64,000 nt of DNA, from NCBI RefSeq assembly GCF_023111095.1, contig NZ_JALGYW010000009.1, positions 124,001 through 188,000 of the forward strand. The letters are read 5' to 3'. Shown here piece after piece: positions 1-8,528 of the stretch. The notes below the pieces were generated by a model, which searched no databases, had not been told where the DNA came from, and worked only from the letters and a program-made list of their open reading frames with translations. Origin of the DNA: Maribellus sp. YY47. GTDB lineage: Bacteria > Bacteroidota > Bacteroidia > Bacteroidales > Prolixibacteraceae. Each line of letters starts with the position of its first letter. Within the stretch, counting starts at the first letter, position 1. The position numbers were made by a program, and so were the translations under genes.

Positions 1-375
1 CCGTATATCATTGACTTTAAACTCATAATCAATGGTTGTATAGCTGATCCGTTTTACTCCAAGACTATAAACCGTATCTCCCCGGGTTGCCCGATAATTT
101 ACAAGCTCATCCAGCGGAAGCGCTGTCGGAATCCAACTGGTATCAGCTGTATTGATGATTAAATAATTCCCGATCAAACGAACGGAATCATATTCTGAAT
201 CTAATTTTCTGAGTCCGCTGATAAATTCAGGCGCATATACCGATGAATCCTGAACAAAAAATCTTTTACCCGATTGTAAGGTCTGATCTATCTCAAATTG
301 TCCTTTATCCGATTTTTCGAATCTACACGAAAGGAAAGCCCCAATCAATGAGATAATAATTAGTAGTCTGATCAC
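1..375 (-). CDS. Partial lipoprotein, C-terminus off the window
   Basis: An open frame of 125 codons runs from a GTG at 375 to the left edge without a stop. The N-terminus reads VIRLLIIISLIGAFLSC, a hydrophobic signal ending in a cysteine that fits a Bacteroidota lipoprotein signal peptide. The rest is soluble and has no motif I recognise. No in-frame ATG lies in a better place, so GTG is the chosen start. The protein is probably exported and lipid-anchored; its function is unknown. Confidence 0.6.
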   Translation of the reverse strand, partial: MIRLLIIISLIGAFLSCRFEKSDKGQFEIDQTLQSGKRFFVQDSSVYAPEFISGLRKLDSEYDSVRLIGNYLIINTADTSWIPTALPLDELVNYRATRGDTVYSLGVKRISYTTIDYEFKVNDIR

Positions 376-423
376 GCTGTATTTCTTTGTGTTGTTATTT
401 TTTTAAAAGCCATTTAACGGTCA

Positions 424-546
424 CTTGCAAGTTGTCGTTGCGGATTTCGAAGAGCGTCAGTGTCCGACAGGACATGACGATCAAGAAAGGAGCAGAGACA
501 ACGCACACCACTGCACCCGCAATGCAATTTGCAAAATGTTAGCGGT
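424..546. repeat. Cassette-like boundary, left copy
   Basis: Non-coding stretch rich in short inverted words. It ends with a 10-bp motif (TACCGCTAAC read on the minus strand) that overlaps the stop codon of the MORN-like gene. The motif is followed on the minus strand by a TTGCAAATTGCATTGC-like segment. The same 10-bp motif and a related TTGCAATGCAA segment occur in inverted orientation beyond the start of the gene at 1441-1475. The arrangement resembles the boundaries of integron-type gene cassettes but does not match the canonical attC core exactly. Confidence 0.4.
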
Positions 547-1426
547 AGCTTTTTGTTCTTTTTAATTTACCATTTTTATAAATTTCTTTCTTTTCCAACT
601 TACCATTCTCATTAAAGTATTCCCAAACGCCCGTTTCTTTACCTAATTCATAGTGTCCTGATGCATAAAGTTTTCCATTTCGGTGCCAGTACTTATATTC
701 TCCGTTTCTTAATCCATTTAAACGATTTTCATATTCTTCCATTTTGCCATCTTGATACCAATGTATCCATTCACCTATCTGTTTCCCATTTAAATACATT
801 CCCCTATTTCTGATTTGTCCGTTGATGTAGTAAAAAATGTACTCACCGTCTCGCTTGCCTTGACTGAAATGTTCTATATATTGCAAATCTCCATTGTCGT
901 AATGCCAAGTCCATTGACCTGTCTGCAAACTGTTAAGATATTCTCCATTAACTTGTAACGTATCATTGTCATGATATGAAATATATTTACCAGTGCCATC
1001 TTTAATTAACTGAGAACCTGTCTTTGACCAATAATTGATTATATGACATTGTGAGTGCTGTAATTTTATATTATCTATTTCGCAATTACTGTCAGACTCC
1101 TTTTCCCCATTTTCATACCATTTTTCATTTAGTCCGACTAAACATCCATCTTGATACAATCCTTTTTGTTGAATATTTCCATTTGGCCAATACGCAATTG
1201 TTTCGCCGTTTCTTTTTCCATTTTTATAATGCAACTTCAGTCCAATCTGAGAAGGATTCGTTTCACAATACGCAATCCAGACGCCATCTGGTAACGAGTC
1301 CGGTCGAATAAACAGTCCATTCTTTGGAAACAATCCGTCAAAGTAATGGACTGTTTCATTTTCCGTTTGTCCAGAAACAGACAGATTTATTAGAATACTC
1401 AATATTAAAACTATATAAGTTCTCAT
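539..1426 (-). CDS. MORN-2-like repeat protein, YwqK antitoxin-like family
   Basis: A 295-residue protein with an N-terminal signal peptide (about residues 1-20, ending near SVSGQ). The rest is a run of about nine degenerate repeats of roughly 20-24 residues, built on a G-x-W/Y-x-x-Y/W-x-x-NG-K/Q pattern, for example GEYKYWHRNGKL and GVWEYFNENGKLEKKEIYKNG. This is the MORN-2 pattern found in proteins annotated as YwqK-family antitoxins. No toxin gene lies beside it, and the signal peptide points to an exported protein, so the antitoxin label should not be read as a function. Such repeats usually form an extended beta sheet. The gene stands alone between inverted TACCGCTAAC motifs, which suggests it moved as a unit. 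Confidence 0.75.
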   Translation of the reverse strand: MRTYIVLILSILINLSVSGQTENETVHYFDGLFPKNGLFIRPDSLPDGVWIAYCETNPSQIGLKLHYKNGKRNGETIAYWPNGNIQQKGLYQDGCLVGLNEKWYENGEKESDSNCEIDNIKLQHSQCHIINYWSKTGSQLIKDGTGKYISYHDNDTLQVNGEYLNSLQTGQWTWHYDNGDLQYIEHFSQGKRDGEYIFYYINGQIRNRGMYLNGKQIGEWIHWYQDGKMEEYENRLNGLRNGEYKYWHRNGKLYASGHYELGKETGVWEYFNENGKLEKKEIYKNGKLKRTKSYR

Positions 1427-1440
1427 TTTTAAAAAAAAAT

Positions 1441-1475
1441 TACCGCTAACGTATGTTTATGTTGCAATGCAACTT
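1441..1475. repeat. Cassette-like boundary, right copy
   Basis: Contains TACCGCTAAC at 1441-1450 followed by TTGCAATGCAA at 1463-1473. The 10-bp motif is a perfect inverted copy of the one at 537-546 on the far side of the MORN-like gene. It lies between the gene's start codon and a gene-free stretch of about 300 bases (1476-1740) in which I see no other gene. Confidence 0.4.
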
Positions 1476-1739
1476 ATATCTTATTATCAGCTACTCATGT
1501 AACTCATTGTTATTCTATGACTTATTCGTCGAAATATGGAACAATAAACTTTTGTTGTTTGCAAGAGTTGAGTTACATGTATTCGGCCTTTCGTTTTTTT
1601 TAGTCTTTTAAAAATAAACATAAAAATCTTTTGTTCAACAGGATGACAACATGTTTTGAGCCGATAACAAGTTCCCCCAATTCATTTATTCGGATTTTGG
1701 ATCCATCAATATGGAAGAAAACCATAAACAACGCCAGCT

Positions 1740-2040
1740 ACAGACCTTAACTGGCCCGAAAGACACCGGGCGACAAACCGGTTCGCGATTTAAAATATTT
1801 CGACATAAAGGCGATGTCGGAAAAGCTGAATTCATCGGCGATGTTTTGCAACGATTCGTTACCCGATTTCAGCTTTACCTTGAGTTCCAGAACCACATAG
1901 TCGTCACAACACCGGGCCATAATGGTGAGCATGAAGGAGCTTTAGGGATGGTTGTCGATCCTTTGCAATGCCAGCCTGCTGGCCTTTTTCCTGAAAGAAA
2001 GCTCACTCCGCCCGTCGGCTTTGCATCCGAAGTTTAAAAC
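1740..2040 (-). pseudogene. Remnant of AraC-family regulator (C-terminal HTH)
   Basis: The last 50 or so residues of the minus-strand frame ending at 1747 (DDYVVLELKVKLKSG, then SLQNIADEFSFSDIAFMSKYF) match the second half of the AraC DNA-binding domain in Bacteroidota regulators. There an aromatic-x-DDYIVLE-type helix is followed by the IADEL-F-x-x-FFGKYFK helix-turn-helix. The family continues upstream with a first helix-turn-helix and a sensor domain. Here the upstream DNA to about 2040 contains only scattered matches (a SELSF-like word) in shifting frames broken by stops. The apparent ATG-initiated 61-residue frame is therefore a decayed gene end. The overlapping plus-strand frame has no recognisable content. 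Confidence 0.6.
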
Positions 2041-2069
2041 CATACGAAAGTCGATAAAACACCAGCTAA

Positions 2070-2113
2070 AAATGGACAGGCTTGCTGGAGATATCTTCAC
2101 ATAGCAAGCCGTC
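2070..2113 (-). terminator. Hairpin terminator after DPP IV-like peptidase
   Basis: On the minus strand an 8-bp perfect stem (GGCTTGCT with AGCAAGCC, arms 2079-2086 and 2103-2110) extends outward by a few more pairs and is followed by a short T run. It lies about 40 bases beyond the stop of the peptidase gene. Confidence 0.5.
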
Positions 2114-2151
2114 GATTTTTAGCCAGAGGATTCACTTTTGTACTTAAGCGA

Positions 2152-4275
2152 TCACAAATAATCGAAAAAATACTGACTTACTTTTTCCATCAAATGTACG
2201 CGGTCTTTACCGCGTACGTTATGTGGATGGATAGGGTAAGCAAAAAAGTCGACCGGTTTATTTTGTTTTACGCACTCGCGCAGAAATTTCATGCTGTGCT
2301 GCATCACCACGGTTTGGTCCTGCACGCCGTGAATCAGCATTAATTTGCCCTGCAGATCTTTTACATGATTGACCATATTCGATTCTTCGTAGCCTTCCGG
2401 GTTTTCCTGCGGCATGTCCATGTAGCGTTCGCCGTACATCACTTCGTACATACTCCAGTCGACCACCGGACCACCGGCAACACCCACCTTGAACACTTCA
2501 GGATGACGCGTCATCAGGTTCAATGTCATAAAGCCACCATAGCTCCAGCCGTGCACACCAATGCGTTCGGCATCGACATAAGGCAGGCTTTTCAGGTATT
2601 CCACTCCCTGCATCTGGTCTTCGGTTTCGGGAATTCCGAGCTGACGGTGAACGGCCGTTTCAAAAGCGCGGCCGCGGTTATTGGTGCCACGGTTATCCAT
2701 GGTAAAAGCAATGTAACCCTGCGAAGCCATGTAATACTGCCACCAGCGGGTTTGATACTGCCAGCTCTTGTCCACCATTTGCGAATGCGGTCCGCCGTAA
2801 ACGTACACCACTACCGGGTATTTTTTGGATGAATCGAAATTCGGAGGAAGGATCAGGCGTCCAAACAGATCGTATTTCCCGTCAGCGGTTTTTAAAGTCA
2901 CCAGTTTGGTTTCGCCCATGTTGTAGTCGGCCAAAGGATTTTCAGCCTCAAAAAGGGTACGCTGCGTTTTTCCATCGGTCGACAGCAAAGCTATCTTCCG
3001 GGGCACTTCCACTCCGTTCCAGTTATCGATCACGTAGGATGCTGCAGGGCTCAGCATCGCGCTGTGCATTCCTTCTCCGGATGACAGCTTCGTGCTTTTC
3101 CCGCTTTTCACTTCAATCTTGTAAATATGATTTTCAACGGGGCTGTCCTGTGTTCCTTCCACAAAAAGAAATTTTTCTTTCGGATCGAAACCAATGATTG
3201 AAGTTACCTCCCACTCTCCTTTTGTAATTTGTTGCACCAACTTTCCTTCGGTGTTGTATTTGTACACATGAAACCAGCCATCCTGGCGGCTCAGGTAATA
3301 AAACTCGGCTGGATTTACTTTTGAAAACTGTATCGGGAACAAGGGTTCCACATAGGTGTCAGCTGTTTCTTCGAACAAGGTTTTTACTTTCTCACCCGAT
3401 GCTGCATCGTAACAATTCATCTGCATGTGGTTTTGCTCGCGGTTGAGTTCAGCCATATAAACGTTCTTTTCGTCGGGCGACCAAGCCACGTTGGTCAGAA
3501 AATGATCAAACGGCTCACCGGTTTTCAGAAAAGTGGTTTTGCCGGTTTCAATATTGTATACTCCCAGCGTTACATGGTGACTTGCCATTCCTGCCATCGG
3601 ATATTTCACAGGTGTATATTCGGCTTCACGTGCCATAAAATCAACCAGCGGGTAATCTTTTACCATGCTTTCGTCTTTGCGGTAAAAGGCGATAAAATTC
3701 CCCTTGGGCGAAATAAAAATCCCGTTGGTGATGCCGAATTCGTTGCGGTGCACGGTTTGTCCGTTTACAATCCCGTTGCCGCCATCGCCGGTAATTTGTT
3801 TTACACTTCCATCTTTCAAGGCCACAAACAAATCATCGCCTTGTGTAAAAGCCACCCATTTCCCTTGCTCCGAAAAAACAGCGTTTTGCGCTTCTTTGGG
3901 CAGCTCAATGGAATAAACCAGTTTCTTTTCTGCTGCATTTATAATATAATAAGCACCGGAAGTTTGTACCAGCAACGAACCATCTTCCAGCCACTGACAA
4001 GCAGGGAAATAACGTAACGAAGCGCCAATGATCCCGCCCAATTCTTCCGTGGTAAGCAGGCATTTTTCATCGCCGCTCTTTGCATTGATCGCCACCAGCG
4101 AATCGCTTTTTATCTGCGTATAGTTTGCATCGTCCTGCCACGCAAGGCCTCTGAGCGAACCGGGATTCAAATAAGTATAGCGCCCCATTATCGCGTCTTC
4201 GAGGCTCATTTGTTTGGTTTGGGCAAACACTGAAATTTGGGAGATCAAAAGAAAGAACAGTACAATCCGATACAT
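2152..4275 (-). CDS. S9 family dipeptidyl peptidase IV-like serine peptidase
   Basis: A 707-residue exported peptidase. Residues 1-18 are a signal peptide (MYRIVLFFLLISQISVFA). The middle is a beta-propeller of the DPP IV N-terminal type (about 90-430). The C-terminal alpha/beta hydrolase (about 460-705) has the serine nucleophile in GWSYGGF, an aspartate in HGVQDQTV and a histidine in the IHPHN segment, which gives the full catalytic triad in the expected order. The length fits the family. It should remove Xaa-Pro/Ala dipeptides from peptides in the periplasm. It is transcribed alone, with a hairpin downstream and no partner gene close by. Confidence 0.9.
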   Translation of the reverse strand: MYRIVLFFLLISQISVFAQTKQMSLEDAIMGRYTYLNPGSLRGLAWQDDANYTQIKSDSLVAINAKSGDEKCLLTTEELGGIIGASLRYFPACQWLEDGSLLVQTSGAYYIINAAEKKLVYSIELPKEAQNAVFSEQGKWVAFTQGDDLFVALKDGSVKQITGDGGNGIVNGQTVHRNEFGITNGIFISPKGNFIAFYRKDESMVKDYPLVDFMAREAEYTPVKYPMAGMASHHVTLGVYNIETGKTTFLKTGEPFDHFLTNVAWSPDEKNVYMAELNREQNHMQMNCYDAASGEKVKTLFEETADTYVEPLFPIQFSKVNPAEFYYLSRQDGWFHVYKYNTEGKLVQQITKGEWEVTSIIGFDPKEKFLFVEGTQDSPVENHIYKIEVKSGKSTKLSSGEGMHSAMLSPAASYVIDNWNGVEVPRKIALLSTDGKTQRTLFEAENPLADYNMGETKLVTLKTADGKYDLFGRLILPPNFDSSKKYPVVVYVYGGPHSQMVDKSWQYQTRWWQYYMASQGYIAFTMDNRGTNNRGRAFETAVHRQLGIPETEDQMQGVEYLKSLPYVDAERIGVHGWSYGGFMTLNLMTRHPEVFKVGVAGGPVVDWSMYEVMYGERYMDMPQENPEGYEESNMVNHVKDLQGKLMLIHGVQDQTVVMQHSMKFLRECVKQNKPVDFFAYPIHPHNVRGKDRVHLMEKVSQYFFDYL

Positions 4276-4333
4276 TTTCTGAGTTTTAAATTTGGGTGAC
4301 GAATGTAGTAAAAGTTACTGACTGTCAGGATGA

Positions 4334-4380
4334 GAAAAAGCAGGGATTCCGGTGTTCAACATCAACACATGAATCTCTGC
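4334..4380 (-). terminator. Terminator after DUF4419 gene
   Basis: Minus-strand hairpin with outer arms GCAGAGATTC and GAATCCCTGC (4371-4380 and 4340-4349; one G-U pair) and an inner GTGTT/AACAC extension, followed directly by five T residues (4335-4339). It begins eight bases past the stop codon of the DUF4419 gene. Confidence 0.75.
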
Positions 4381-4387
4381 TCTTAAA

Positions 4388-5899
4388 TCAATATTGAAAG
4401 ATTATTTTACCTTTAATCAATTCTGTGTCTTTAGATTTATTACCAATCGGCTCAATTTCTAATTTGTCTATTTCCCCCGATTTTAATTTGGTGTCCTTAG
4501 TTGCTTTCTTTTGGGTTATGGTCAATTCTGTATTTGGAAACATTTTACTTATCCTCTCAAACTCTGACTTGTCAATTTTACCGGTTAATTTAAGTTTATC
4601 AATTGTGATTTCTTTTAGTTTATCAGGTACTAATATGCTATCGATAAAAGAAACTTCAAGAAGGTTAATCTCTTCTAATGCATAAATTGCTTCAGGTATT
4701 TCCTTAACCCTAATAGATATCCCTGAATCCGCTTCCTTTTTAAATCGGTATTTTAGTCCAATGTTATCAGTATCTTTTTTTCGAATCATCCAACCAATTT
4801 TGGGTGTTAAAGTGAAATCAGAAGAATCTTGTTCCAATCCAATAAATCCGGCCCACAATTCGAGCGGAGTCGTTTTTGTTACATCACCAAAAACCTCAAG
4901 GCATTGTAAATCAACCTTTACAATTTCTTCCGGTAAATTATCGCTTCCTATTAATTCTTGTAAATTATTTCGCTTGCCCTCCTTATTGTAGGGGAAAAAT
5001 TTAACAACCCATCCATCAATTTTATCAGGTGCTCCGTATATCTTCTGCGAATGGGACTTAAACATATTTCGCCAAAAGTCTTTATCAATATCACCTTTCG
5101 AGGTTTTTATAAATTCTTCTAAAATTGGCTCCAGTTCATTTGTCCACCATTCTAAATCATATTCTCCTAAATTTTTCGCCTTATCATAAACCTTTTGCCA
5201 ATCCTCCGGTGTTCCTTTTAAGGTGATTTCCGGAATTCCACAAACAATCCGGAAGACAACAAACTCGAAAAAAGGTTCCATCGCTTCCATTATCGTAATT
5301 TCCGATGCAACTTTCTCAATGGCTGTTGTGGTAGAAAAGTCTGACGATAAAGTATGAACAAGTTGCTCTCCGGTATAATTTGCAATCTGAGATGTAAACT
5401 GCGGAAAAACATTCTCCCAATCTTTTGGATTAACAGATGAATCCAACAAGTCTTTATTCGATTTAACTACCAATGACGCCTTACCATCAAAATCCAGAAA
5501 TTTTTCTCTGAATAATTCCGGGTTCGCACTAACATGTCTTGCGAATCCCTGGCTTATTAACAACCAAATCATATCAGGCGATAATACAAATGGTCTGTGG
5601 TCGGCATAAGCGCGATACATTCCATTGAAAAACGAATGATAACCCATTGTCACTAAATGGTAAGGTGCCATGCTTTTTGTAACAATGTTGTACGGAAAAT
5701 CGATCCTATCTTTTTCGACTTGAAAAAGATTCATACTTAAATCAGACAATATCAAGTGTTTGTAAACCTTATCATAGTCTGTTAAAAATAGCTGTTTCTC
5801 CGGTTTTGATAATTCTTCTACCTGAAATTTAATTTCATGCTGTCCGAATACATTTACTGTAATTCCGAGCAGTATTAGTAGGTTAAAAAACTTATTCAT
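4388..5899 (-). CDS. DUF4419 domain protein
   Basis: A 503-residue protein with a signal peptide (MNKFFNLLILLGITVNVFG). Residues about 60-350 carry the DUF4419 signature, including HLVTMGYHSFFNGMY, RPFVLSPDMIWLLISQGFA and a conserved VVFRIVCGIPEITLKGTPEDW segment (given here in pieces of the motif). DUF4419 proteins are common in Bacteroidota and some fungi and have no established activity. The C-terminal third (about 350-503) is charged, low in motifs and may be a separate domain. The gene is monocistronic with its own terminator and is flanked by unrelated genes. Confidence 0.8.
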   Translation of the reverse strand: MNKFFNLLILLGITVNVFGQHEIKFQVEELSKPEKQLFLTDYDKVYKHLILSDLSMNLFQVEKDRIDFPYNIVTKSMAPYHLVTMGYHSFFNGMYRAYADHRPFVLSPDMIWLLISQGFARHVSANPELFREKFLDFDGKASLVVKSNKDLLDSSVNPKDWENVFPQFTSQIANYTGEQLVHTLSSDFSTTTAIEKVASEITIMEAMEPFFEFVVFRIVCGIPEITLKGTPEDWQKVYDKAKNLGEYDLEWWTNELEPILEEFIKTSKGDIDKDFWRNMFKSHSQKIYGAPDKIDGWVVKFFPYNKEGKRNNLQELIGSDNLPEEIVKVDLQCLEVFGDVTKTTPLELWAGFIGLEQDSSDFTLTPKIGWMIRKKDTDNIGLKYRFKKEADSGISIRVKEIPEAIYALEEINLLEVSFIDSILVPDKLKEITIDKLKLTGKIDKSEFERISKMFPNTELTITQKKATKDTKLKSGEIDKLEIEPIGNKSKDTELIKGKIIFQY

Positions 5900-5984
5900 T
5901 TTATTGTCGGTTATGGCAGTTTATTGGTCTTTTTCTTGCACGTTAAGGTAACAAAATACTTCTCTTTTATTCTATTTTCCAAAA

Positions 5985-7829
5985 CTATTTGTCATAACTA
6001 AGTAATTGCAAATCATCCACCATTTTTACCAGTTGAATAAATTCCGAGCGATAGCCTTCCTCATCTTCGCCTTTGGCAGCGCGTGCAAGTTCCAGAATGG
6101 ACTTGATATTTGTACTTCCGGCAAATTCAGAACGACGCAGCAACATCCCGAACTCAGCTACGGCAGCCGAAAAACGGAAGTTGTCTGAAGTATTTTTCTG
6201 CAAATTATTCGCAACCGGAATTTCCAGCAGTCTGCTTCTGCCACCTTCGGGAGCTTTGTAACGCAGCTTAATGGTCAATAACTCCTCGCCCACTTTTCCT
6301 GAAACTGTTTTGGAAGTCTGGTATTTCAACGGATCAACCGACGGTTTGCGATCGTCATTGGCGATATTGGCCGGGATTATTTCGTACAAAGCCGTTACAG
6401 TATGACCTGTGCCCATTTCTCCCGCATCTTTTTTATCGTCGTTAAAATCCTCATCGTTTAGCAAACGGTTTTCGTAACCCATCAAACGGTACGATTTCAC
6501 TTGTTTCGGATTAAATTCCAGCTGAAATTTTACGTCTTTGGCAATCGTGAAAAGTGTTCCGCCAAATTCGGTAATGAAAACTTTGCGGGCTTCCTGAATA
6601 TTGTCGATGTAAGCATAATTCCCGTTTCCTTTGTCGGCGATTGTTTCCATTTTATCATCTTTGATGTTTCCTGTCCCAAAACCGAGCACAGTCATAAAAA
6701 CGCCGTTTTCGCGTTCCTTTTCCACCAGTCGTTCCATTTCAGAAGTGCTTGAAACGCCTATGTTAAAATCGCCGTCGGTAGCCAGAATGATGCGGTTATT
6801 ACCACCTTCAATAAAGTTTTCTTCTGCAATTTTATAGGCTAGTCTCAGTCCTTCCCCCCCTGCTGTTGAACCCCCTGCTCCGAGTTTTTCCAGTGCATCC
6901 AGAATCGTCTTCTTTTTATCTCCGGGAGTGGAATCGAGCACTTTACCTGCTGCTCCGGCATACACCACAATCGCCACGCGGTCTTCGGGGCGCAACTCGT
7001 TTACCAGCATAGTAAAGGCGCGTTTTACCAGCGGAAGTTTGTCGGGCGCGTTCATTGAACCGGAAACATCCAACAAAAACACGAGGTTCGAGGCCGGCAG
7101 GTTTGTTTTATCAATGTGCTTTCCCTGCAATCCGATGTGCATCAGGTAATGTTTGCTGTTCCAGGGGCAAGTCGAAACTTCGGTTGTTACGCTAAACGGA
7201 TGCTCGCCGGTTGGTTCGGAATAATCGTAATCAAAATAATTGATCATTTCCTCTACCTTCACCGCGTCAACCGGTGGCAAATTTCCCTGGTTAATGTACC
7301 GACGAACGTTGGAATACGAAGCCCGGTCAACATCAATCGAAAACGTAGAAAGCGGATTTGCGTTTACATCTTTAAAACCATTTTCACGAATGGTGGAATA
7401 ATTTTCGGTGTTGCAATCTGCCTGCGGCTGGAAATATAGAGCACGGTTTACACCTACTCCGGCAACGGCGCCGCAAAGGTTTGCTTTTTTCTGTACACCA
7501 TAAGCTACAACTACTACCTCTTCTAAACCCACCTCATCTGCCTTCAAAACCACATTCAATCTATCGGTTTCCGGTATTTTCACTTTCTCGGTAATCATAC
7601 CAATAAAAGAAAACACCAGTCTTTTATCACCGGGATTAACCATAATCTTGTAAAATCCGTTTACATCACTTACCGTTCCTCGACTTGTATTTTCAACACA
7701 AATACTTACTCCGGGAAGTGCAGCGCCCGACTCATCGGTAACGGATCCGGAAATCTCTCTGTTTTGGTTCGCGAAAGCAATAGTAGCCAAGCCCACTGCC
7801 ATCATCAGGATTAAAAATATTCGTTTCAT
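5985..7829 (-). CDS. VWA domain (YfbK-like) protein with carboxypeptidase-like N-terminal domain
   Basis: The frame is open further upstream to 8210, but that part is antisense to the sigma factor gene. The ATG at 7829 begins a clear signal peptide (MKRIFLILMMAVGLATIAFA), so the protein is 614 residues. Residues 25-97 form a carboxypeptidase regulatory-like beta domain. Residues 104-120 read EEVVVVAYGVQKKANLCG, the peptide that normally opens the plug of SusC receptors. Residues about 150-215 match the VWA N-terminal domain of YfbK proteins. The VWA domain follows with MIDAS DVSGS at 254-258, and the C-terminal part matches DUF3520. It is divergent from the sigma/anti-sigma pair whose second gene carries the same plug-like peptide, so the three genes probably act together at the envelope. 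Confidence 0.85.
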   Translation of the reverse strand: MKRIFLILMMAVGLATIAFANQNREISGSVTDESGAALPGVSICVENTSRGTVSDVNGFYKIMVNPGDKRLVFSFIGMITEKVKIPETDRLNVVLKADEVGLEEVVVVAYGVQKKANLCGAVAGVGVNRALYFQPQADCNTENYSTIRENGFKDVNANPLSTFSIDVDRASYSNVRRYINQGNLPPVDAVKVEEMINYFDYDYSEPTGEHPFSVTTEVSTCPWNSKHYLMHIGLQGKHIDKTNLPASNLVFLLDVSGSMNAPDKLPLVKRAFTMLVNELRPEDRVAIVVYAGAAGKVLDSTPGDKKKTILDALEKLGAGGSTAGGEGLRLAYKIAEENFIEGGNNRIILATDGDFNIGVSSTSEMERLVEKERENGVFMTVLGFGTGNIKDDKMETIADKGNGNYAYIDNIQEARKVFITEFGGTLFTIAKDVKFQLEFNPKQVKSYRLMGYENRLLNDEDFNDDKKDAGEMGTGHTVTALYEIIPANIANDDRKPSVDPLKYQTSKTVSGKVGEELLTIKLRYKAPEGGRSRLLEIPVANNLQKNTSDNFRFSAAVAEFGMLLRRSEFAGSTNIKSILELARAAKGEDEEGYRSEFIQLVKMVDDLQLLSYDK

Positions 7830-7943
7830 GATTTTCAGATTTAAATTAAAGTCACTAACAGGATGCAGAGGCGAAACAGATTCCATAAAAAATTTTAAAG
7901 TTTTCTGAATTATTCTACTTTTAGTCGGATTTTTCAAACCAGA

Positions 7944-8528
7944 ATGAAGCTTATCTACAGCCGGCACCGAAACCAAAAAAGCGATGAAGAATTGCTTGCC
8001 CTCTTTCTTGAAAAAGGAGATGTGGGTGTGTTGGGTGAGCTTTATGAGCGTTACATTCACCTGGTTTTCGGTTTGTGCCTGAAATACCTGAAAGACACAC
8101 ACAAGTCCAAAGACGCGGTAATTTCGATCTATGAAAAAATTCAGACAGAAATTGACCGCCACAACATCAGGAACTTTAAAAGCTGGCTGTACGTAGTTAG
8201 CAAAAACCATTGTTTAATGGAATTGCGCAGGGCAAAACCGGGGCAGATTGTTTCATTAGCTGAGGTGGAAAATAGCGATTCGTTTATGGAAAACGATGCT
8301 GAAATGCATCCTATTGACGGAGAGCGAACCGAAGATGTGGAGCAAGCATTGCAAGACTGCATCGAACAGCTGAAAGCCGAGCAGCAAAAAAGCATCCGCT
8401 TGTTCTATTTCAGCAATAAATGTTACCGCGAAATTGCCGGTTTAATGCACATCGATGAAAAAAAAGTAAAAAGCTATATTCAGAATGCGAAACGAAATTT
8501 GAAGATTTGTCTGGATAAAAAGAAATGA
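7944..8528 (+). CDS. RNA polymerase sigma factor, ECF-like sigma-70
   Basis: A 194-residue sigma factor. Region 2 spans about residues 28-95 (LYERYIHLVFGLCLKYL, then WLYVVSKNHCLMELRR). Region 4 spans about 130-190, with a helix-turn-helix in the segment CYREIAGLMHIDEKKVKSYI. Between them lies an acidic linker. The stop codon overlaps the start of the next gene (ATGA at 8525-8528), which encodes a membrane protein with an anti-sigma N-terminus, so the two are translationally coupled. The gene diverges from the VWA protein gene over an intergenic region of 114 bases. The targets are not visible in the sequence. Confidence 0.9.
   Translation: MKLIYSRHRNQKSDEELLALFLEKGDVGVLGELYERYIHLVFGLCLKYLKDTHKSKDAVISIYEKIQTEIDRHNIRNFKSWLYVVSKNHCLMELRRAKPGQIVSLAEVENSDSFMENDAEMHPIDGERTEDVEQALQDCIEQLKAEQQKSIRLFYFSNKCYREIAGLMHIDEKKVKSYIQNAKRNLKICLDKKK

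Noticed and set aside
1711-2037. 108-residue plus-strand frame
   Set aside because: It is antisense to recognisable AraC sequence and has no family likeness.
7830-8210. N-terminal extension of the VWA protein frame
   Set aside because: It is antisense to the sigma factor gene and lies before a clear signal peptide at 7829; it has the look of a chance open frame.
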